Assembly: GCF_900130055.1 (NCBI RefSeq)
Contig: NZ_FQXU01000003.1
Coordinates: 337,627-401,626, forward strand
From: Clostridium intestinale DSM 6191
GTDB lineage: Bacteria; Bacillota; Clostridia; Clostridiales; Clostridiaceae
DNA length: 64,000 nt
Direction of reading: 5' to 3'
The notes under the pieces are model-generated. The model made no database searches. It was not told the DNA's origin and was given only the letters and a program-made list of their open reading frames with translations. This document shows, piece by piece, positions 8,088 through 16,699 of this stretch; position 1 is the stretch's first letter; every line of letters begins with the position of its first letter. Made by a program: the position numbers and the translations under genes.

Positions 8088-9755
8088 TCAATATGTGTAT
8101 ACTCCAAAATCAAAATCAATTTCTTCTCCACTATCTTCTAAATCAACACCACCAGCACACATAGCAGCAACAAAAGCTTTGAATCCATCTGTCTTACGAC
8201 TCTTAGGTTCTATTTTTTCATAGGTTATGTTTCCAGCTTGTGAAGTTATCATGCATGTATTATTTGTATACCAACGCATTAAGGGGTTATCTCCCCAAAC
8301 AATATTATGATTTACAAAGGCACTTGTTATTAGTGGAGCTATTAACATTTCATGGCTTGGTCTTATAAGCTTAATGTTATTTGCTCCTTTTTTATCAGTA
8401 TCAAATCCTGAATCTCTTAAAGCCTTAGCAAGTATTGTATGCCTGTAATTATCTATTCCAAGTGTAGTAATGTTATATTTTTGAGCCTGTTCTGCAAGCC
8501 ATGAAGCAGGAACATCTGGAGATATTTCAGGACCATCAATGAAGGTTAGTAGATTACCTCCCTCTTTTGTTGCCCATTCTTCTAATGGAGCTTTTATTCT
8601 TCCTAAATCAGCTGAACTTCTACATATCCATGTATGAGAGAGCCAATAGTATTTACTTTTATATTTAAAAAGTAATCCAGCTGATAAAAAATCATTTGTT
8701 TTCATATAGTCTATTCCAGCTACACATGAGCAGCCTGTTAGATCTGGAATCTCTTGATTAGTTGCCAGTATGTTTTCCCAACTAGTTACTTCTACATCTT
8801 TATTCCCTTGAGGGATATTCATTCTCTTAGTCATAAAAGCAGAGTTACTAATAGGATCTTCTTTGTAGTTAATGTATTCTTTTTCTATTTCTCTTAATAG
8901 TTCCTCATTATAACGTAAAGATGGGTTAGACTTATGCCACATCTTAGGGTTATGAACTTCTTTTTCAGAATCAAGTCTACAGATAAAGACTAATAATCCG
9001 TTATCTCCACCCTGTTCATTTAGTATTCTAATAGCTCTAGAAAGTAAACTGTCTAATGGCCCACCTCTTACATCTCCATCTGTTGTTGTTATAGTTGTTC
9101 TTGGGTTTTTCTTTTTACCTAAACCAGTTCTAAATACTTGTATGGTTTTGTAATCCTCATATTGATGGTACTCGTCAAAGTCTACTTTACCTGGTCTACC
9201 ACCATCTTTAGTTTTGGCGTTACTGGTTCTAAATCTAAGCTTAGACTTGGTTTTCAGATTTTGTATAACTTCTTTATTCCAATAAAAATGTTTCTGCAGT
9301 TTCTTTTCATTTTCTTCTAAAACATTGTATACATCATCAAAAGATGTTCTAGCCTGGTCCTCTGAATTTGCACATATATCTATATCATAATTTTTAATAT
9401 TGTTATATTCAGATATAAGGCAAAAATCTTCAAATGCAAGATAACCATTTTTCCCTGAACCTCTTCCCACATAAATAAAAAGATCTGGCCATCTTAAGAT
9501 ACCAGGTCTTGAATAAGTACAATTATGAAGTGTAAAACAAAAAACTTCCCATGGAAAAAGCTCAAAGGGAAAGTATTTCTGTAAACTCAAATATTTATGC
9601 AGCAGCTCTTCATCTACAAATAAGTTCTCTTCTCTAAAACATTTCTCAACATACTCCATAAGTTGAACTTGCTCTTTACAAACTTCATATTCTCCACTAC
9701 GTACTAGGTCAATATAATTTTGAATCTCAGGTATTAGTTTATTATAATTCTTCAT
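8088..9755 (-). CDS. terL: Phage terminase large subunit
   Basis: 555 residues from ATG 9755. The frame is open from 9773, but the later ATG has a GGTG ribosome site inside the end of the small-subunit gene. N-terminal ATPase: Walker A GRGSGKN (97-103) and Walker B-like KVDFDEYHQ (190-198). C-terminal nuclease: candidate metal-binding acids D349 (AGIDYMKTND), D407 (TFIDGPE) and D523 (KTDGFKA). The motor cleaves concatemers and pumps DNA through the portal. It overlaps the small-subunit gene by 14 bases, as is usual for coupled terminase genes. Confidence 0.95.
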   Translation of the reverse strand: MKNYNKLIPEIQNYIDLVRSGEYEVCKEQVQLMEYVEKCFREENLFVDEELLHKYLSLQKYFPFELFPWEVFCFTLHNCTYSRPGILRWPDLFIYVGRGSGKNGYLAFEDFCLISEYNNIKNYDIDICANSEDQARTSFDDVYNVLEENEKKLQKHFYWNKEVIQNLKTKSKLRFRTSNAKTKDGGRPGKVDFDEYHQYEDYKTIQVFRTGLGKKKNPRTTITTTDGDVRGGPLDSLLSRAIRILNEQGGDNGLLVFICRLDSEKEVHNPKMWHKSNPSLRYNEELLREIEKEYINYKEDPISNSAFMTKRMNIPQGNKDVEVTSWENILATNQEIPDLTGCSCVAGIDYMKTNDFLSAGLLFKYKSKYYWLSHTWICRSSADLGRIKAPLEEWATKEGGNLLTFIDGPEISPDVPASWLAEQAQKYNITTLGIDNYRHTILAKALRDSGFDTDKKGANNIKLIRPSHEMLIAPLITSAFVNHNIVWGDNPLMRWYTNNTCMITSQAGNITYEKIEPKSRKTDGFKAFVAAMCAGGVDLEDSGEEIDFDFGVYTY

Positions 9756-10050
9756 CTTCACCACTTGGTACATTAGAAGTTGTTAACCCTAGTTCTTTTA
9801 ATATGGACAATTTCTGTTTGTTATACATCAGAGCATTTTTGACGGAGGGGTTATCTTTAAGATATTCTTTACCTGAAGCAGATACAGCGTTATATGAAAA
9901 ACCACGCTCTTTTATATCTTTTTGCATAGCTTTTTCTTGATTCCAGTACCAAATATAATCATCAATTAAACTTAAAAAATGATCTACATTTGCTCCTTTT
10001 TCTTCGAGCTGCCTTATCAGAGAATCCTTGATTTTCTTAGCACTAGCCAT
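9742..10050 (-). CDS. terS: Phage terminase small subunit (P27-like)
   Basis: 102 residues, helical, starting MASAKKIKDSLIRQLEEKG. The block YIWYWNQEKAMQKDIKERGFSYNAVSASGKEYLKDNPSVKNALMYNKQKLSILKELGLT matches P27-family small terminases (W..e...l...G......g..k.NP........q...l...lGL). It recognises the packaging site and positions the large subunit. It lies between the HNH gene and terL; the 141-base gap upstream holds a GC-rich element that may be cos. Confidence 0.87.
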   Translation of the reverse strand: MASAKKIKDSLIRQLEEKGANVDHFLSLIDDYIWYWNQEKAMQKDIKERGFSYNAVSASGKEYLKDNPSVKNALMYNKQKLSILKELGLTTSNVPSGEDEEL

Positions 10051-10089
10051 AATTTTTTATCCCTCCTTTCAATGTAAAATATTGTTATC

Positions 10090-10191
10090 AAAATTCAATT
10101 TTTTCTCACACGCGCGAGATTTCTGTTTTGTCCTCCCTTACTACCCGTTCTTCCCATACCAGGAGTTTTTTCATTTTTTTTGATGGGGGGA
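10090..10191 (-). other. GC-rich element between HNH and terS, candidate cos region
   Basis: In an AT-rich background this gap contains a run of six Cs on the minus strand (GTCCCCCCATC), a GGTATGGGAAG block and CTCGCGCGTGTGAG near 10108-10120. HNH-associated packaging systems of HK97-type phages cut cos close to these genes, so this is a plausible cleavage region. A 30-codon ORF (MVVPPSKKMKK...) overlaps it but has no ribosome site. Location and composition are seen; the cos role is inferred. Confidence 0.33.
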
Positions 10192-10503
10192 CTACCATTT
10201 TTCCTCATTCAATAGCTTTTTCTTTTTCCTATATTTTAAAAACTTTTCTGGATGTTCTTCATTGTGACACTCATTACATAAAGATAAAAGGTTGTCTTCA
10301 TCTAAAGCTAACTCTGGATGATCCTTTAGGTGTTTAATATGATGAACACAATCAGCTTGATTATATAAGCCTTTAGACTTACATATCTGACATTCATTAT
10401 TATCTCTCTCTAACACATCTGCTCTTTTCTTTAACCACCAGGAAGAGTTATAGAAAGCTTTTATATTATTGTTTTGGAGTAAAGATAGAATCCAATTATT
10501 CAT
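10192..10503 (-). CDS. Phage HNH endonuclease
   Basis: 103 residues. The His-Cys motif is clear: CQIC (C38, C41), DCVHHIKHL (H54, H55), NLLSLCNECHNEEH (C76, C79, H80, H84), with an SSWWLKKRADVLERDNNEC lead-in typical of phage HNH nucleases. In HK97-like phages this enzyme sits beside the terminase genes and assists cos cleavage. It overlaps the upstream 68-aa gene by four bases (ATGA, 10500-10503). Confidence 0.92.
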   Translation of the reverse strand: MNNWILSLLQNNNIKAFYNSSWWLKKRADVLERDNNECQICKSKGLYNQADCVHHIKHLKDHPELALDEDNLLSLCNECHNEEHPEKFLKYRKKKKLLNEEKW

Positions 10504-10706
10504 CCTTTTAGTTCGCTTAGGATTCTTTCTTTAATTTCTTCTATAGTTAATTCTTTATTGGTATTAATTTGCATTTTAGCATTGCTTATATTCTTATAAC
10601 TAAAAGTTACCACTATTGAACTTAGGTTACTTATTGACAAGCTTGAAACTTCATTTATTAATTCGTAATATAAAAACTCTATTTTTAACAATTTAAGATT
10701 ATTCAT
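10500..10706 (-). CDS. Small phage protein, first gene of the late operon
   Basis: 68 residues, no recognised family. The C-terminal stretch TNKELTIEEIKERILSELKG is amphipathic helix and the centre is beta-like. It has AAGGATG upstream and overlaps the HNH gene by ATGA, so it is translated with the packaging genes. A terminator for the preceding DUF2971 gene lies just upstream, making this the first gene of the late transcript. Confidence 0.6.
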   Translation of the reverse strand: MNNLKLLKIEFLYYELINEVSSLSISNLSSIVVTFSYKNISNAKMQINTNKELTIEEIKERILSELKG

Positions 10707-10732
10707 TATTTATCATCCTTTATTTTAGATAT

Positions 10733-10758
10733 TAAAAAAGAGCTCTTAATAGAGCTCT
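10733..10758 (-). terminator. Rho-independent terminator after DUF2971 gene
   Basis: On the minus strand AGAGCTC and GAGCTCT pair around a six-base loop and are followed by six Ts. It separates the cargo block from the packaging and structural operon. Confidence 0.78.
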
Positions 10759-10813
10759 GTATATTATATTTTACAGTTAAAAACTTTTTAAATTCTTGTA
10801 ATAATTATTTTCA

Positions 10814-11731
10814 TTAATATCTTAATGGTATTTCAGACTTTGATATTTTTATATCTTTATATCCAATACTTTTAATATAGTGTTCGATACCGCTTTTTGC
10901 TATATCTATATTATTTTTAGGACCAATAGTAATAGTTGTTAATGGTAACAGCGTGGAATTATTTATAGGAGTTTCTATATAAGGTATTATACAACCATTA
11001 CTTGTTCTGTAAAAAACTTCTTTCTTTTTATACGTTATAGCAACTCTGTATTCTTCTTCATAATTAAATCCATCATGTTTAAAAAATAATGCATAAACGT
11101 TCATTCTACTATAAAAAGCTATGAAAGCTTCTCTTTGAAATTCAGAAAGTTCATTAATATTTAAATTATCTTTATATTGATTATAAATACTTAATAAGTT
11201 CAAATAATCTTTTTGTATAACTTTAATTTGATCTTTTTCTTTGTACAATACTTTTCCGTGTGTTACTATTGAGTTCTCATCCAAAAAAGTATTATATAAT
11301 TTGTAAAAATCAAATCCAAGATTATATCCATCAAACTTAGAGTAATTTGACCATAGCATTAATGAATCTCTATTTAAAGATAAAGAAAGTATGTATTTAT
11401 GGTCAACCATAATATTTTTGTACCACCTTAAACCATTATGAGTAGTATTTCCTTCAATAGCTTCTATTAATGAGTTTATTATGATTTCTCCTAATGAATC
11501 GTCTTTTTTAATAATAGTTTTTAATGATTTATATATTGTATTTAATATATAAATTATTTCTGAAGAATCATTTAAAAATTCAGCCTTTGAGACTCTAAAC
11601 TTTTTACCGCCTAAGATACCCATTACACCATCTATACTTGTATAATGGTATAAAGTTGTATTATAATTAGCAAATTTTATTGAATAGTCACTATCTTTAT
11701 ATTCCGTAAGAGGTTTGTCATATATATTCAT
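10814..11731 (-). CDS. DUF2971-domain protein (prophage cargo)
   Basis: 305 residues. The N-terminal LYHYTSIDGVMGILGGKKFRVSKAEFLNDSSEI (about 28-60) is the hallmark of DUF2971 (lyHYts...il....lr.s....fNDp.E), and LSLSLNRDSLMLWSNYSKFDGYNLGFDF (about 116-143) is its second conserved block. The biochemical role of the family is not settled; members are frequent in phages and mobile islands and are suspected in anti-phage defence. The gene has AAAGGAG, its own terminator and about 100 bases of AT-rich flank on each side, like an independent cassette between the ArpU regulator and the late operon. Confidence 0.78.
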   Translation of the reverse strand: MNIYDKPLTEYKDSDYSIKFANYNTTLYHYTSIDGVMGILGGKKFRVSKAEFLNDSSEIIYILNTIYKSLKTIIKKDDSLGEIIINSLIEAIEGNTTHNGLRWYKNIMVDHKYILSLSLNRDSLMLWSNYSKFDGYNLGFDFYKLYNTFLDENSIVTHGKVLYKEKDQIKVIQKDYLNLLSIYNQYKDNLNINELSEFQREAFIAFYSRMNVYALFFKHDGFNYEEEYRVAITYKKKEVFYRTSNGCIIPYIETPINNSTLLPLTTITIGPKNNIDIAKSGIEHYIKSIGYKDIKISKSEIPLRY

Positions 11732-11826
11732 ATATAGCTTTAAATTCTCCTTTAATTATATTATTTTTTAACAATCAATATATAAAGTATCAAATTTGAA
11801 ATAACTCTACTATACATAATAAAACT

Positions 11827-12579
11827 TTATTGAAAATGTTTATCTATTTCATTTTTTATTTCTGGATAAAAAGATTCTATATCTTTTTTCACTTCTTTTT
11901 TCAAGGATTCTATGTTATTTTGATCGCAAACAAGCAAAGAATAAAGTATACCAATATAAGTATCAAATGCATTTTCATTAGATGAATGTATTCCTTTAAT
12001 CTTATTATCTATAAATATGGTAAAGTCGGTATCATAATCTTTTAAGATGAACCAATAGGATGCACAAACAATAAATTTAAATGCAATAGCATTACTTTTA
12101 TATCCATCTCTTATTCTTATATACATCTCGGAAACATCTAACAATACATCATCAATTTTAGAACTTATAGTAGTAGGAGCTAAATTTTTTATACTGATAT
12201 TTGTCTCTTCAACATTCATAATTACTTTATCCATATATTCATATAACTTTTCAATTTTTGATGTTATACTAGAGATTTCTTTTAATTCGTTACTAGAATT
12301 ACTTATAATTTCAGCAGTTTTTACTAAGCTATCTGAAACATTTAGTAGTTTATCTTTTGTATTATCCGATTTACTCTCTCCTATTAGTGTAATTATAATC
12401 GCAATTACTGAGAGTATAATGGAAGAGATTGTACCAGCAAAAGAAACCTGTCCAACAAATGCTTCATTCCAATAACTTGAAGCAATTATAATAAGAGCTA
12501 TTAAGATTAAAGAAATTGCTAATAAATAATTAAAATGTATTTTTAGCTTTTCATATTTAAAATTATAATTTTTGTCCAT
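11827..12579 (-). CDS. Two-TM membrane protein with coiled coil (prophage cargo)
   Basis: 250 residues, no recognised family. Two membrane helices lie at about 15-37 (YLLAISLILIALIIIASSYW) and 45-66 (FAGTISSIILSVIAIIITLI). A cytoplasmic coiled coil follows (KLLNVSDSLVKTAEIISNSSNELKEISS, about 77-125), then a helical domain with aromatic residues (IVCASYWFILKDYDTDF). The plan strongly resembles the 13499-14206 protein. Two short TMs feeding a coiled coil would suit a membrane-anchored sensor or pore-type effector, but no function can be assigned. An AAAGGAA site precedes the ATG. Confidence 0.62.
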   Translation of the reverse strand: MDKNYNFKYEKLKIHFNYLLAISLILIALIIIASSYWNEAFVGQVSFAGTISSIILSVIAIIITLIGESKSDNTKDKLLNVSDSLVKTAEIISNSSNELKEISSITSKIEKLYEYMDKVIMNVEETNISIKNLAPTTISSKIDDVLLDVSEMYIRIRDGYKSNAIAFKFIVCASYWFILKDYDTDFTIFIDNKIKGIHSSNENAFDTYIGILYSLLVCDQNNIESLKKEVKKDIESFYPEIKNEIDKHFQ

Positions 12580-12668
12580 TTGATGATTCCTTTCTATGAT
12601 ATATTTAAGCTAATAAAATTTAGAATCTTTAATAGGCACTTATATCGATATATAAAAGATATTTTAAA

Positions 12669-13417
12669 TTAATAATTAATAGTAGATTCTAAAAAATGTG
12701 TATTCTTTCCCTTAACCATATCTTTTTTTATATGTTTACAAATATTATCATCATCAACTTTTATTAAATAGTACAATCCATCTTCTGATATTAAATATCC
12801 ATTTATTTTATTTATTTTGACTTCTTTGGTTAAACCACATTCAAAAAACTTATCGCTAAATAGACTTATCTTTTTAAAGTTGCTTAATGCCCAATATATA
12901 TTTATATATATATAATTTATAACTGAGCCAAAAAGAATAGCAAATATCAAGAATAAAGACATTATTATTTCTGTTATATTATCTATATTATTAATTATGT
13001 TGGTTATGTAACATAAGCTTAATATACATGATATAAACATTAAATATATACTAATATTTTTGAAAAAAATAAATTTTTTGCTAAATATTTTACTTTTATA
13101 TTTTTTTTTGCCAATAAAACTTCTTGGGTTTTCTTTTTCACGACTTTAAATAAATATGTGTAACATACTAAATTAAAAATTAAAAATATCAACATTATTA
13201 ATTGATAAGATAAAGTATTGTTAAGGTAGGGGGAAATCCTTTGTTAGTATATAACCTCCTATAACGCCTACTATAAACATTAATATAATTCCACCGCTAA
13301 ATCTTTTTTTAAATTTGATTTCATAAATTCAATAATAGAGTTAGAAGCTGTGGTTATTATAAAAAGTGGAATAGTTAATAAAATAGTTCCTATTGGTATA
13401 ATTTCTGTTATTTTCAT
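12669..13417 (-). pseudogene. Membrane-protein gene broken by three homopolymer frameshifts
   Basis: The 3' part (12669-13040) is an open frame of 123 codons, but coding-like sequence continues upstream in three frames to an ATG at 13417 with AAAGGAG. Correcting one base at an A7 run (near 13304), a C5 run (near 13231) and an A9 run (near 13105) restores one frame of 750 bases, 249 residues, with about five hydrophobic segments and a soluble C-terminus (KINGYLISEDGLYYLIKVDDDN). The first piece alone is a 45-codon ORF (13280-13417). No family recognised. Three single-base slips at homopolymers suggest decay or read errors. Confidence 0.66.
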
Positions 13418-13498
13418 TAATTTACTCCTTTTAACATTTAGTAGTAGTTTGCAATAGTATATTGAAATTTGATTAAATAGAATTATTTATATAAAAAG

Positions 13499-14206
13499 TT
13501 ATAAGTCTATATTGAATCTGTTTGTTTTATCTCCATATATCCATATATCTATCCTATCATCATATTTACTAAATGAAACTTCAGTTATATTTTTAGTAAT
13601 TATAGAATCATTATCAATTACAATATTTATTAAATTATTGTTTTTATTATAACTATAAGTTGTGAGGGTTCCATGTTTAAATTGATTAGTCCCATCAACT
13701 CTGTATGATACATTTTTATTAATACTTTTATCTAAAGTATTAATAAGCATACCTATTTCATCTTCTAATTTGGTAGTATGTTTAAGTTTATTTTTTTGAA
13801 CACTTATGTTTGATTCAAATATTTTTATAAGGCTCTCCTTATTATTTAAATATTCAACTCTACGTTTTAATTCCTCTTTTTCCTCCTTAGGTATTGGAGA
13901 ATTATCTATTATTGTGTTAGTGTTACGTAAAATATTATCTTTTACAATCTCCATAGTATTTTCTATTAATGAAAGTTTTTCTGTCATTTTTGAATTTAAT
14001 TCATTTGAGCTAGTATTATATAAAGTACTTTGAACAATTGCTACTACTGCCAATATTATTGAGGCGCCACTAGCGAACATGGAAATTATATTAACAACAC
14101 TACTATTGTCATTTAATCTCCAAGTTAATACAACAATTATAATTCCGATTAGTATTGACACTATCCAGCACCAATCTCTGTTTCTCCAATCTTTTAATAA
14201 TTTCAC
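13499..14206 (-). CDS. Two-TM membrane protein with coiled coil, beta-rich C-terminus (prophage cargo)
   Basis: 235 residues, unrecognised. TM helices at about 12-29 (WCWIVSILIGIIIVVLTW) and 38-58 (IISMFASGASIILAVVAIVQS) are followed by a coiled coil (ELNSKMTEKLSLIENTMEIVKDNI) and a beta-rich end (HGTLTTYSYNKNNNLINIVIDNDS). The TM2-coiled-coil junction resembles that of the 11827-12579 product (FAGTISSIILSVIAIIITL versus FASGASIILAVVAIVQSTL). The two may be diverged relatives or share a membrane module. They flank the decayed membrane gene in the same cargo block. Confidence 0.62.
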   Translation of the reverse strand: MKLLKDWRNRDWCWIVSILIGIIIVVLTWRLNDNSSVVNIISMFASGASIILAVVAIVQSTLYNTSSNELNSKMTEKLSLIENTMEIVKDNILRNTNTIIDNSPIPKEEKEELKRRVEYLNNKESLIKIFESNISVQKNKLKHTTKLEDEIGMLINTLDKSINKNVSYRVDGTNQFKHGTLTTYSYNKNNNLINIVIDNDSIITKNITEVSFSKYDDRIDIWIYGDKTNRFNIDL

Positions 14207-14322
14207 AAATATCTAACCTTTCTTTATAAATATAGTAAAAATTTAAAAGCAAAATTTTTTAATAACATCTTAAATTTTATAAATTCGTTTTATTAATTAT
14301 GTAAGCTTAACCTGATCAAGGT

Positions 14323-15279
14323 CTAGTTCTCTAAAACTAATTTAAATAATACTTTTTTTCCCTGAGTTGTTAAGTATATTGAGTTATTAGAACTCTCTAT
14401 TAGGCGAAGCTCTTGAAATAAGACTAATATTCTATAGGTATCATCTGTAGATATAGATAAAAAGAGCCCATCACTATAATGTTTTTTTATCAAAGTTGCA
14501 ATATAATCAGAAAAACTAGATTTTAAAATCCCATTTTTAAGGTCTAATATTTGTCCAATAAAAATAAAGATACTTTTTACCATTAATTTAACATTTCTTT
14601 CATTATCAATGTGGTCATAATATCTTATAAATGTTGATTTGTTTTTTATTAGTGTCAACACTTCTTCTAAATTAGCATCTTCTGAATTTAGCTTTTTTCT
14701 TGCAGTAAGTTCTTTTTTTAAGTCATCACATTCTTGTCTTGATTGGTTTAATTGTTGCAGTAGTTTTTCATTATTCTCAATATCACCTTTAACCCATCCA
14801 ACTCTAGGACTTAGCTGAAATGATTTTGATAAACTGTCATGTACATTATATTTGAGTTCCATCTTTTCATTCCAATATTTTGCTAACCTATTTTTCATGG
14901 CTTTTTCTCTAAAATCTAATAATTTTTGTTTTAATTCAGGGTTATTATCCGTTTGCTTTACTAGTAAGTTATCTATATCCTTTTTTACAAATGCTAATAC
15001 GGGAATTCCTTTCTCTTTAGCATATTCGTATTCTTTTTCAGTATAACTAATGCCATCATCTGATACAGAGCCGTATCTACCGGCAATAACTAGAACGTAA
15101 TAATCACTTTGATCTATTATAGTTTTTATATATTCAAATTGCTCAATATCTGCAGCAGGAAACATTTCCATCCCTGCTGGAAAGCAATTAAGATTAATTA
15201 TTGCCTCCATGACCTCTTTTCTTTCATCTTCTAAATCTGCAAAAGTTGAGCTTATAAATACTTGATACCTCTTATCCAT
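14323..15279 (-). CDS. DUF4062 protein with coiled coil and winged-helix-like end (prophage cargo)
   Basis: 318 residues. The N-terminus (YQVFISSTFADLEDERKEVMEAI, then FPAGMEMFPAADIEQFEYIKTIIDQSDYYVLVIAGRYGS) is the DUF4062 domain, a TIR/nucleoside-processing-like fold often fused to NLR-type defence proteins. Residues 167-200 are a charged coiled coil (NNEKLLQQLNQSRQECDDLKKEL). The last 75 residues resemble a winged helix (DTYRILVLFQELRLIESSNNSIYLTTQGKKVL). It is short, with no NTPase or repeat sensor, so any trigger must come from the C-terminus or partners. A GGGGG ribosome site precedes the ATG. A defence role is inference. Confidence 0.76.
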   Translation of the reverse strand: MDKRYQVFISSTFADLEDERKEVMEAIINLNCFPAGMEMFPAADIEQFEYIKTIIDQSDYYVLVIAGRYGSVSDDGISYTEKEYEYAKEKGIPVLAFVKKDIDNLLVKQTDNNPELKQKLLDFREKAMKNRLAKYWNEKMELKYNVHDSLSKSFQLSPRVGWVKGDIENNEKLLQQLNQSRQECDDLKKELTARKKLNSEDANLEEVLTLIKNKSTFIRYYDHIDNERNVKLMVKSIFIFIGQILDLKNGILKSSFSDYIATLIKKHYSDGLFLSISTDDTYRILVLFQELRLIESSNNSIYLTTQGKKVLFKLVLEN

Positions 15280-15424
15280 GATTTATCCCCCTAACTAAAA
15301 TAACTATTACTATTATATATTTAGGAAACTTATGCAACAAGCATTCTCGTATGCCAAGAAACAACGGAATACTAGCATTATTACATAAATAGGAAGTTTT
15401 TTAAAGAAGTTATCTATTAGAATT

Positions 15425-15448
15425 AAAAAAGACACCCTTCCGAGTGCC
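15425..15448 (-). terminator. Rho-independent terminator after ArpU-like gene
   Basis: Minus strand: GGCACTC, loop GGAA, GGGTGTC, then six Ts. It closes the transcript of the ArpU-like regulator and shows that the 67-codon ORF over it is not a gene. Confidence 0.82.
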
Positions 15449-15517
15449 TTCAATGCAGTAACCACGTTTATAAGTCCCCACTTACTACCAATAGTTATAA
15501 TTCTACATAATACCATT

Positions 15518-16042
15518 TTAGTACATTCTAATCACTTTGAAAACTCCATCTTTTCCCGCTTCTATCCCTAATGCTTCTATCCCCCATAAGTAAATACTTA
15601 GTTCATTAAGTATTACATCTGACCATATCCTAGGTTGATTCTTTCCACATTTCATTTTACTTACTATTTCCTCGTTGCTTTTTTCTTCAAGATAATACAT
15701 TTCAAAAGCTTTATACTTATATTCAACACAGTTTTTCTTCATATCTTCTTTTACTAATTCTAAAGCATTATCTATAAAAGCTATAAGTTGCATAGTTCTT
15801 AATTTAGTTCTGACTATACTAGTAAGCCATACTTTATCTTCAGCTTGTTCAATTTCAAACTCTATGTCTGATTTAACTTTATCTATATGATCCTTAAGCT
15901 TATTATAATTCTTCATAAGTAACTTAGTATTATGAATTCGATTATCTCTAATCTCTTTGTTTAATAAAGAAACTGCTTTCTTAGCCCCCTCTTCTGCTGC
16001 ATTTTTTATGGTTTCATTTATATTAATATTTGTTTTATCCAT
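15518..16042 (-). CDS. ArpU-like phage late transcriptional regulator
   Basis: 174 residues with a long helical N-terminus and a C-terminal segment KYKAFEMYYLEEKSNEEIVSKMKCGKNQPRIWSDVILNELSIYLWG. The latter fits the sigma-70 region-4-like helix-turn-helix of ArpU/RinA-type regulators (a..l...y....s..eIae.l.c...t..rw...ai..La..lwG). Such proteins switch on the packaging and structural genes. The location upstream of the late operon, with the cargo block in between, agrees. A dedicated terminator follows. Confidence 0.63.
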   Translation of the reverse strand: MDKTNININETIKNAAEEGAKKAVSLLNKEIRDNRIHNTKLLMKNYNKLKDHIDKVKSDIEFEIEQAEDKVWLTSIVRTKLRTMQLIAFIDNALELVKEDMKKNCVEYKYKAFEMYYLEEKSNEEIVSKMKCGKNQPRIWSDVILNELSIYLWGIEALGIEAGKDGVFKVIRMY

Positions 16043-16070
16043 TACTATCCTCCATCATTTTTGCATAAAA

Positions 16071-16105
16071 AATACCGTAGATTCATTTCAGAATTATACG
16101 GTATT
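16071..16105 (-). terminator. ACCGTA hairpin terminator
   Basis: AATACCGTA and TACGGTATT arms enclose a loop containing TCTGAAATGAA; on the minus strand a T-rich tract follows. The element, loop included, closely resembles the one at 19157-19192. Confidence 0.63.
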
Positions 16106-16156
16106 TTAGAATATTATTTATTTTTACAATTTTTTATTTTATGAAATTACTATAAA

Positions 16157-16612
16157 TTAATCATTTATTCCAAAATGAAAAATCAGTATTTTTTCTTTGA
16201 AAACGAATAATAAGTCACTACCTGAAACCTCTTTAAAATATTTAGTAATACAACTAAAGCCATCATTAATTCCTGATCCCCAAACTTCTACTTGCTCATT
16301 ATCTATATATTTATTAAGCATTTTAATAAATTCAATTTTATATATGTTTTCTAATATCTCTATATTTCGAGTAAAATAGGATCGAAAAAGTATTTCAAAA
16401 GTTTTTCTCCAATTTCCAACATCTTCAAAAATAAGAGACTCAGGTTCATAATTAGAAGAAGTTATTTTCATTAAGTAATTTTTAATAGAAAGTAATTGAT
16501 TCCCATTATATTTAAATTCATCAATTAAATAGTCTGTACCTTCATATTTACCATTATTAATAGCTTCAAATGCTTTTACAAAACCTTTTATTTGTTCAAG
16601 TGCTTCACTCAT
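16157..16612 (-). CDS. Hypothetical prophage protein
   Basis: 151 residues, soluble, acidic, no recognised family. The start has AGGAGAG upstream. The middle is helical (NWRKTFEILFRSYFTRNIEILENIYKIEFIKMLNKYI) and the end is beta-like and hydrophobic (SDLLFVFKEKILIFHFGIND). It is followed by the ACCGTA hairpin terminator and lies among other genes of unknown role between ArpU and the HNH-like gene, so accessory cargo is as likely as an early lytic function. Confidence 0.56.
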   Translation of the reverse strand: MSEALEQIKGFVKAFEAINNGKYEGTDYLIDEFKYNGNQLLSIKNYLMKITSSNYEPESLIFEDVGNWRKTFEILFRSYFTRNIEILENIYKIEFIKMLNKYIDNEQVEVWGSGINDGFSCITKYFKEVSGSDLLFVFKEKILIFHFGIND

Positions 16613-16699
16613 GTTTTAATACTCTCCTATTTTATTAAGTTGTCCCATATATAATAGCATCATCAAATTACGATTCAATTATTGCTAACCATATTTATA

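Noticed and set aside
10109-10201. 30-codon ORF between HNH and terS
   Set aside because: No ribosome site and it covers the GC-rich candidate cos element; probably chance.
13280-13417. Separate 45-aa membrane protein
   Set aside because: Its frame joins downstream coding sequence after a one-base correction, so it is better seen as the 5' end of the broken gene.
15313-15516. 67-codon minus-strand ORF
   Set aside because: It runs through the terminator hairpin at 15425-15448 and has no ribosome site or protein-like composition.
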